This document shows, piece after piece, positions 57,400-64,000 of a stretch of DNA of 64,000 nt. The stretch is taken from positions 3,658,001-3,722,000 of the forward strand of contig CAVXHV010000004.1 of NCBI GenBank assembly GCA_963761445.1, given 5' to 3'. Under the pieces are notes generated by a model. The model made no database searches and was not told the DNA's origin. It worked only from the letters and a program-made list of their open reading frames with translations. Each line of letters opens with the position of its first letter. Position 1 is the stretch's first letter. Made by a program: the position numbers and the translations under genes. The stretch is from CAVXHV01 sp963761445 (lineage in GTDB: Bacteria; Planctomycetota; Planctomycetia; Isosphaerales; Isosphaeraceae).

Positions 57400-59608
57400 T
57401 CACTCCATTCCACCCGCCCCCGCCTGCACCCGCACCAGCCTCCTCGTCAAGTAAATCTCCAGACATAGCCCCGAGAGCACCGCAAGGATCAACCACCGCC
57501 AGACCTCGTGTTTGCCTCCCGCCTCGCCGGCAAAAATCCCAATCTCTGCACCCTCTGCATCCGTGACGAACTCGAGCGGCCAGCCCTCGGCCAGCCTGGC
57601 CGCCTCCGCCGGCTCGAGCGCCGCGCGATCCGACTCGCGTCCGTCGCGTTCAACGGCACCATACACAAAACCCGCCGGTGATCCGCCGGGCAGAGCAAGC
57701 CGATAGATCCCCGACTCGACCGTGTTCTCGAATCGGGCAGTCGCCAGCCCGCCGCTTCGAATCACTTCCGCTTGTCCCTTCGTGCCGCTGGGTGTTTCGA
57801 CCGAGAGCGATTTCACATCCGCCTCAGGCACAGCGTCCAGCGGAAAAACCAGTGGCTCCCCCGCCCGCACCAGAAGCGGATCGCCGGCGCCGGCGAGGTG
57901 GAAAATCCACTCGTGGCACAGCGGCACGAAATCGGGATTCACCGGCAGGGTCCCCGCCTCGGCGTCAATCGCCGTCGCGAGCATGAGTACGCGCCCGCGC
58001 CCCTGACTTCGCTCGACCAGCCAGGGGTCACCCGTATCCAGCCGGCCCAGGACGGCACTGCCGGTGGACGGTTCGAGTTTCGCAAACGCGAAGAAATCTG
58101 CCTCGGCCAGGGCCGGTGCATCGCCCCGGCCCAGCGCCGTCATGAGCGGCCCGCTGAATGTCCGCGGGGCAGGGTGCGCAACCACTTTCCTTTCCGAGGC
58201 AGTTCCCCTGTAACCGCTTAGCCGCGCCGGCATCCAGTCAAGGCTGTTCCACGACGAAGCCTCCGTCCGGTCGCCGGGCGCGACCAGAATTCCACCCCCA
58301 GCCCCGATAAAGCCGCCGATCGCGGCCGACTGCTCACGCGAGATTCGCTCGACATTCGCGAGCACCGCCACCTTCATTCCCTCGAGCGCCTCGAGTGCTG
58401 AGCTCTGGCACGCTCACCACTTTGATCCGGAACATGGGTGTCTCGTCGCCGGAGGGCGCCAGTGCGGCCCGCAGGAAGTCGGTCTCGCCCGTGAACGGCT
58501 CGACCCCCGGCTCACCATCGACAAGCAGCACGGGAATCGCTGGCGCCACCTCTACCGGCACCGCAGAAACATGACCGGCCTCGAGTGCATCACCTCCCGT
58601 TAAACGAACTGTCAGCACGTGTGAGCCTCCCTCGCTCAAGGACGTGCGAAAGTGCAGCGGAAAGCGTCCCCCGGCGGGAATCGGCCCGACCATTTGCGGT
58701 GAGCTCGAACCAGGCTTGTCATCCACCAGCAGCTCCGCGGCGCCGGAGAACTCGCCCGGCCCGGCATTGCTCACGTCGGTCGTCACGTCGAGCGGCAACC
58801 CGGGCGCCAGCAGCCACCGAGAAACGGTCAATCTCCCGACCGACGCCACGGGGGCATCACTCGAACTCGACCCTGGAAACGCGATCGACCAGATTCTCGG
58901 CGGCACAGGCATCCGCCTGCGCAGAGCGCGCAACAAGTTCCATCGGCCCGTCTCGCCGGGCCGCCACGGGAAGCGTTGCCCGTCCGAGAGCACGATCACG
59001 TCGCGACCGGGGTTCTCCGTTCGCTCGAGGATCCGGAGCGCTTCGGCCAGGGCCGCCGCCAGGTCGCTCGCGCCACGCGGCCGCTTGATGTTCTCCAAAA
59101 CCGCCTGGACCTTGCCCAGGTCGTACGTGGGCGGATCGATCAGCCGCTGCACGCCGTCCCCTGCCAGCAACAGCGCGATTGAATCTCCGGGCCGGCAGCG
59201 GCCCACGAACGTCTTGGCCCACGCGGTCGCCCGGCCGAGCACACTCGAATCGCCGCTCTTGCGCTCCATGCTCTCGGAGACGTCGACGATCAAGACGACG
59301 TCGCGAGGTGACCCGTCCAGGCTCAAACCCGCTCCGGCTGAGGCACCGGCTCTGGCGCTGCCCGTGCGCGACCAGAACGGGCGCGCAAGCGCCAGCACAA
59401 CCAGACCGAGCAAGGCCATCCTGGCCGCCATCAACAAGATCTCCGCCAGCCGGATTCTCCGGCGGGCGCGTCGTCCGGGCTCGAGGAACCGCATCGCGCC
59501 CCAGTCGATCACCTCTCCGCGCCGCCGGTTGAGCAAGTGGATCACCAGCGGCAGCGCCACCCCCAGGAGCCCCAACAGAATCGCCCCGTTCAGCACTCCC
59601 CAGCTCAT
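57400..59608 (-). CDS. BatA-like membrane VWA protein (frameshifted)
   Basis: The joined protein is about 736 residues. It opens with the BatA N-terminal helix (LLGLLGVALPLVIHLLNRRR) and a second helix (ARMALLGLVVLALARPFW). Next comes a VWA domain with VLIVDVSESM near residue 109 and VIVLSDGQRFPW. The frame changes near 58395. The second half has VAVLANVERISREQSAAIGG, a GATase-like fold, and a C-terminal helix (LILAVLSGLCLEIYL). It begins four bases after the DUF58 gene. In the Bat/MoxR system such proteins are membrane partners of a MoxR ATPase. Confidence 0.87.
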
Positions 59609-59612
59609 CGCG

Positions 59613-60521
59613 CTAGCCCCCGCGCCGCGATCTTCTCGAGAGGTAATCGAGCAAAATCTTTTCGACCCCTTCGCCCGTCGACGCCCGGTGATAATCGGCT
59701 CCGATGGCGCGAACTTGCTCCTTCAGGTCCCGGCAAAACGCATTGAATCGATCGAGGTACGCAGCCCGAAGCGCGAGCGGGTCCACCCGCAGAAGGTGCT
59801 CGGGCCGCTCGAGATTGCGAAGCTGCATCGGGCTCCGGAAGGGAAACTCCTCCTCTTCGGGTGCCAGGATGTGGAAGAACAGCACTTCGTGATGCCGGTG
59901 CCGAAGGTGCCGTAGCGCCTTGATCAGGTCGTCCAGCTCGTCGAAGCCGTCGGAAAGAACGATCACCAGCCCGCGCCGCCTGATCCGATCGGCGATCGTG
60001 TGCACGATCCGTGAGAGCGCAACATCGCCGCCGGGCGTGGTGGCTTCCAGACCCTGGCAAATGACCGAAAAATGCGAGGGCGCAGCCCGCGGGGGAATCA
60101 TCGATCGCACCCGCGTGTCAAACGTCGCCAGCCCCACGGCGTCGCGCTGCCCGATCATCAGATACGCCAGTGACGCAGCCATGCGCCGGGCGTGCTCCAG
60201 CTTCGAGATCGTCGCCCCCGCGTAGCCCATGCTTCCCGACGAGTCGACAACGATCATCGCCTTGAGGTTCGTCTCCTCCTCAAATTCCTTCACGTAGTAC
60301 CGGTCGGTCTTGCCGAATGCCCGCCAGTCAATGTGCCGGATTTCATCTCCAGGCCCATATTGCCGGTGCTCGGCAAACTCGACCGAAAACCCCTTGAACG
60401 GGCTCTTGTGCAGCCCGGACATGACACCTTCGACCACCAGCCGGGCCAGCAGCTCCAGCCGCCCAAAGCGAGCCAAAGCTGTCGGATCAATCCGTTCCGC
60501 ATGAGCCTCCGGCACGAGCAA
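59613..60521 (-). CDS. DUF58-family protein
   Basis: The 302-residue product has the DUF58 core motif YGPGDEIRHIDWRAFGKTD near residue 60, then a VWA-like domain with VVDSSGSMGYA and VIVLSDGFDELDDL. It lies between the MoxR ATPase and the BatA-like gene, 65 and four bases away, in the usual order. DUF58 proteins are thought to bind MoxR and act in assembly or maturation of envelope or metal-dependent complexes. The upstream gap has a heptamer repeat. Confidence 0.93.
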   Translation of the reverse strand: MLVPEAHAERIDPTALARFGRLELLARLVVEGVMSGLHKSPFKGFSVEFAEHRQYGPGDEIRHIDWRAFGKTDRYYVKEFEEETNLKAMIVVDSSGSMGYAGATISKLEHARRMAASLAYLMIGQRDAVGLATFDTRVRSMIPPRAAPSHFSVICQGLEATTPGGDVALSRIVHTIADRIRRRGLVIVLSDGFDELDDLIKALRHLRHRHHEVLFFHILAPEEEEFPFRSPMQLRNLERPEHLLRVDPLALRAAYLDRFNAFCRDLKEQVRAIGADYHRASTGEGVEKILLDYLSRRSRRGG

Positions 60522-60551
60522 GCCTTTCTGGTTTCGGGAATACGCCGAGAT

Positions 60552-60582
60552 TCAAAATCCAAAATCCAAAATCCAAAATCCA
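60552..60582. repeat. CAAAATC heptamer tandem repeat
   Basis: Four head-to-tail seven-base units (TCAAAATC, then CAAAATC repeated) fill the gap between moxR and the DUF58 gene. The array is very AT-rich against its surroundings. Confidence 0.87.
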
Positions 60583-60586
60583 AGAA

Positions 60587-61627
<1,041 letters not shown>

Positions 61628-61860
61628 GCAAACTCCTCGTTTCCCGTGCAGGCGGCTCCCGTGGCCCGGCCCCTCGTTCAAGCTGTCGCGTCCATTTGCG
61701 CATGTCATGTCCGCGGATGCAAGCTTGCAGCCGCCCGATGCACTCTCCCCGAACGGGGTCCGTTCGACTTAGAATAGGTCGATCTCGCACAGCCGCCCAC
61801 GGCTGTCGATTCTTGGATGCCCCCTATCTTTGGAACATCAACCTTCGGCAGTGAGGTCGC

Positions 61861-62313
61861 GTGGAAACACAATCCAGGCACGAATTGCTTGAAAAGTTCT
61901 CGGTCGTGATCAAACTCCCGGTTCACTGGGGTGACCAGGACGCATTTGGTCACGTCAACAATACGGTCCCTCACCGCTGGTTCGAGTCAGCCCGGATCGC
62001 CCTCTTCGGGCGCATCGGCCTGCTCGAGATGCAGAAAACGCAGCGCATCGGCCCGATCCTGGCAGCCGTTTCCTGCAACTATCGCCTGCAGATCAATTTC
62101 CCGGACACGGTCCAGGTCGGCATCCGCGTGGCGCGGATCGGCCGGACCAGCATCGCTTTTGAGCATGCGATCGTGAGCGAGGCGCAGCAAGCCATCGTCG
62201 CCGACGGAACCTCGACGACCGTCGTCTACGACTACCAGGCCCGCAAGTCTCACCCCGTGCCGGAATCCGTCCGCCGCGCCATCGAAACGCTCGAAGGCCG
62301 CTCGTTCGAATGA
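61861..62313 (+). CDS. acyl-CoA thioesterase, 4HBT (hot-dog) family
   Basis: The 150-residue product has VHWGDQDAFGHVNNTVPHRW, the 4-hydroxybenzoyl-CoA thioesterase signature with its active-site Asp, and RIGPILAAVSCNYRLQINFP in the helix-strand core. It would cleave acyl-CoA thioesters; the chain is unknown. The GTG start has a GAGG upstream. It lies eight bases before the RNA methyltransferase gene. Confidence 0.9.
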   Translation: METQSRHELLEKFSVVIKLPVHWGDQDAFGHVNNTVPHRWFESARIALFGRIGLLEMQKTQRIGPILAAVSCNYRLQINFPDTVQVGIRVARIGRTSIAFEHAIVSEAQQAIVADGTSTTVVYDYQARKSHPVPESVRRAIETLEGRSFE

Positions 62314-62320
62314 TAAACCC

Positions 62321-63127
62321 ATGCCTCGAATCCCGATCGACGACCTCGACGACCCGCGCCTCGCCATCTACCGCTCGCTCAAAACGACGAATCTGACCCG
62401 TGGCCTCGATCAGTTCGTCGTCGAGGGCGAGAAGCTCGTCACTCGACTGCTCGAGAGCCGGTTTCCCTTGGTCTCGATCCTGGCGACCGACCGGCACTTG
62501 CCGGCCCTGAGTTTCAATGTGCCGGAAGACGTCCCCGTGTTCGTCGTCCCTCACGAGCGGATGGATCGCCTCGTTGGCTTCCCGTTTCACCGCGGCGTGC
62601 TCGCGTGCGCCGAGCGGCGGCCCGGGCCGGCGATCGAGGAAATCATCTCCTCACGTCCGCCGCCGGTGTTTCTGGTCGTCTGCCCCAAGCTCAGCGATCC
62701 CGAGAACCTGGGCGCCATCGCTCGCATCGGCGACGTGTTCGACATCGACGCGATCCTGACCGGAGAGGAGTGCCCCGACCCCTTCTCGCGCCGAGTGCTT
62801 CGCGTTTCGATGGGGTCGGTCCTGCGCGTACCCGTCGTCAAATCAGACCAGCTCGCCGACGTGGTGCACAGCCTGATCCATCGCTTCGACCTCCGCTTGT
62901 ATGCGGCCGTACCCGATCCGACCGCCGTTCCATTCGAACAAGTCGCACTCCCTCCGCGCTCGGCTCTGGTCCTGGGCGACGAAGACCGCGGCATCGATTC
63001 CGAATGGCTCGCAGTTTGCCACCAGCGAATCACGATCCCCATGCGCAAGGGCGCTCGCTCGCTCAACGTGGCCGTCGCGGCGGGGATCTTGATTCATGGG
63101 TTGCTCCGCGTGCGGGCAGCGCCTTGA
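62321..63127 (+). CDS. TrmH/SpoU-family RNA 2'-O-methyltransferase
   Basis: The 268-residue enzyme has an N-terminal substrate-binding part (QFVVEGEKLVTRLLES) and a SPOUT knot: CPKLSDPENLGAIARIGDVF, RVSMGSVLRVPV, ALVLGDEDRGIDSEWL and ITIPMRKGARSLNVAVAAGI. These are SpoU motifs 1-3. It methylates the ribose of a tRNA or rRNA site that cannot be read from sequence alone. Confidence 0.93.
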   Translation: MPRIPIDDLDDPRLAIYRSLKTTNLTRGLDQFVVEGEKLVTRLLESRFPLVSILATDRHLPALSFNVPEDVPVFVVPHERMDRLVGFPFHRGVLACAERRPGPAIEEIISSRPPPVFLVVCPKLSDPENLGAIARIGDVFDIDAILTGEECPDPFSRRVLRVSMGSVLRVPVVKSDQLADVVHSLIHRFDLRLYAAVPDPTAVPFEQVALPPRSALVLGDEDRGIDSEWLAVCHQRITIPMRKGARSLNVAVAAGILIHGLLRVRAAP

Positions 63128-63236
63128 CGACGTGGTGCTGGTCGTAGGGGTTGCACGCCACTTCCTGATTTCGTTTGAGAATTCGGCCGCAAACCCTTAG
63201 AATCGAAGCATTACGATTGAACTACCTGGTGCCTCC

Positions 63237-63365
63237 ATGATGGAGGAGGAAATCCTGAATCCGCATGTGCTTGAGCAGATGACGAAACCGATCGGAAAGC
63301 TTGTGGGTCAGCTCACCGAAGCGGCGGATTCGCACATTCTCGAAGCTCCAGGAGCCAGCCCTTGA
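63237..63365 (+). CDS. possible 42-codon ORF coupled to the kinase gene
   Basis: An ATG at 63237 opens a 42-codon frame (MMEEEILNPHVLEQMTKPIG...) whose stop overlaps the kinase TTG start as TTGA, suggesting coupling. The start lies in a perfect palindrome (CCTCCAT-G-ATGGAGG, 63232-63246) that could hide it. No ribosome site is evident before the ATG. The composition looks peptide-like, but no homologue is known to me. Confidence 0.35.
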   Translation: MMEEEILNPHVLEQMTKPIGKLVGQLTEAADSHILEAPGASP

Positions 63366-64000
63366 ATGCCTCCAGCGGAGATCGGAGCCTAGTCGAGCTC
63401 CTGGCCGAGGAGCTCCTCGACCACTTGCGCCATGGCGAGCACTCGACGCTCCGCGAATTCGTCGAGCGCCACCCCGAACTTTCCGGCGAGATCCGCGAAG
63501 TCTTGCCGGCGCTGCTCATGATGGAAGGCTTCGGCGCGACCAGCGGCCCGCTGGCGGCTGACAACCCCGCGACGCCGACCTCGCCCGACCGAGGGCTGGA
63601 CGCCTACCGGCGCCTCCGTGAAATCGGCCGCGGCGGAAGAGGCGTGATGTACGAAGCCGAGCACAGGTTGTCCGGCCGACGGGTAGCGCTCAAGGTGCTC
63701 AGGGATTGGCCGGAGCGCGACTCCAAGCAGGTGCGCCAATTCGAGCGCGAGATGGAGGCCGCGGCGAAGTTGCACCACGCCAACATCGTGCCCTACTTGG
63801 CAATGGGCCAGCAAACGAGCCAACACTATGTCGTGATGCCATTCATCGCCGGCTTGAGTCTCGACGTCGCTTTGGACAATCTGCGGCGGTTGCGGCGAGC
63901 GGAGTCCGGGTTGGGTCCCGCTGCTGCGTCCGCGCCGGCAACAACCCGGATCACCGGCCTCATGGGCGTCGACGTCGACGACGCAACCCTTGCCGCCGCA
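63362..64000 (+). CDS. planctomycete-type Ser/Thr protein kinase (partial)
   Basis: The frame begins with TTG at 63362, seven bases after GGAG, and is open to the window edge. Residues 9-60 are the N-terminal region typical of planctomycete kinases (LVELLAEELLDHLRHGEHST, FVERHPELSGEIREVLPALL). The Hanks kinase lobe follows: glycine loop IGRGGRGVMYEAE near residue 90, catalytic Lys in VALKVL, Glu helix EREMEAAAKL, then HHANIVPYLAMG and YVVMPFIAGLSL. The catalytic loop lies beyond the edge. Confidence 0.88.
   Translation, partial: MNASSGDRSLVELLAEELLDHLRHGEHSTLREFVERHPELSGEIREVLPALLMMEGFGATSGPLAADNPATPTSPDRGLDAYRRLREIGRGGRGVMYEAEHRLSGRRVALKVLRDWPERDSKQVRQFEREMEAAAKLHHANIVPYLAMGQQTSQHYVVMPFIAGLSLDVALDNLRRLRRAESGLGPAAASAPATTRITGLMGVDVDDATLAAA

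Overview
The window is high-GC DNA that most resembles a planctomycete, probably an Isosphaeraceae-like member of the order Isosphaerales. The evidence is a HYExAFE-family protein, a Ser/Thr kinase with the N-terminal extension typical of planctomycetes, a MoxR/DUF58/BatA/VWA gene set, an ECF sigma factor with a long membrane-anchored C-terminal extension, a DUF4175-like giant protein next to a squalene-cyclase-like toroid protein, and planctomycete-style dispersed hairpin repeats. The lineage is inferred from gene content only.

The sequence carries many apparent single-base frameshifts. I count more than 20 across about 18 genes, including the normally essential glmS and aroB and the active site of a TlpA-like thioredoxin. 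Homology resumes exactly in another frame each time. This pattern points to residual indel error in the assembly rather than mass pseudogenisation, so split genes are joined here and the approximate break is given.

Layout. 1-6306: small conserved genes, an ankyrin protein, a methyltransferase and a DUF1990-kinase fusion. 6551-11945: a secreted metzincin-like protease, a pair of paralogous membrane proteins, a TPR-like protein and an M28 peptidase. 12129-15054: two McsA-like zinc proteins, the arginine kinase McsB and a J-domain protein, which together look like protein quality control. 15032-20804: coaD, a tight trio (small membrane protein, HYExAFE, YkgJ), an M50 protease, aroB and dprA. 20815-25096: lipase, flippase, methyltransferase and sugar isomerase. 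25454-31907: FHA protein, Spy-like protein, glmS, glycosyltransferase and TlpA-like thioredoxin.

31921-42435 (minus) is a six-gene block: a giant DUF4175-like protein, a toroid protein, two paralogous coiled-coil proteins, an ABC ATPase and its permease. Three of the five junctions are ATGA overlaps. Divergent from it at 42711 is an ECF sigma factor fused to a membrane segment and an OstA/LptA-like domain. 45957-49503 is a GntR(YtrA)-ABC operon with a visible operator. A complete-looking group II intron (49511-51405, minus) sits at the edge of a dispersed palindrome.

51629-61627 (minus) holds MoxR, DUF58 and BatA-VWA, followed by an FAD monooxygenase, a second VWA/GATase-like protein and an old-yellow-enzyme reductase. 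The right end has a thioesterase, an RNA methyltransferase, a possible 42-codon ORF and a Ser/Thr kinase cut by the window edge.
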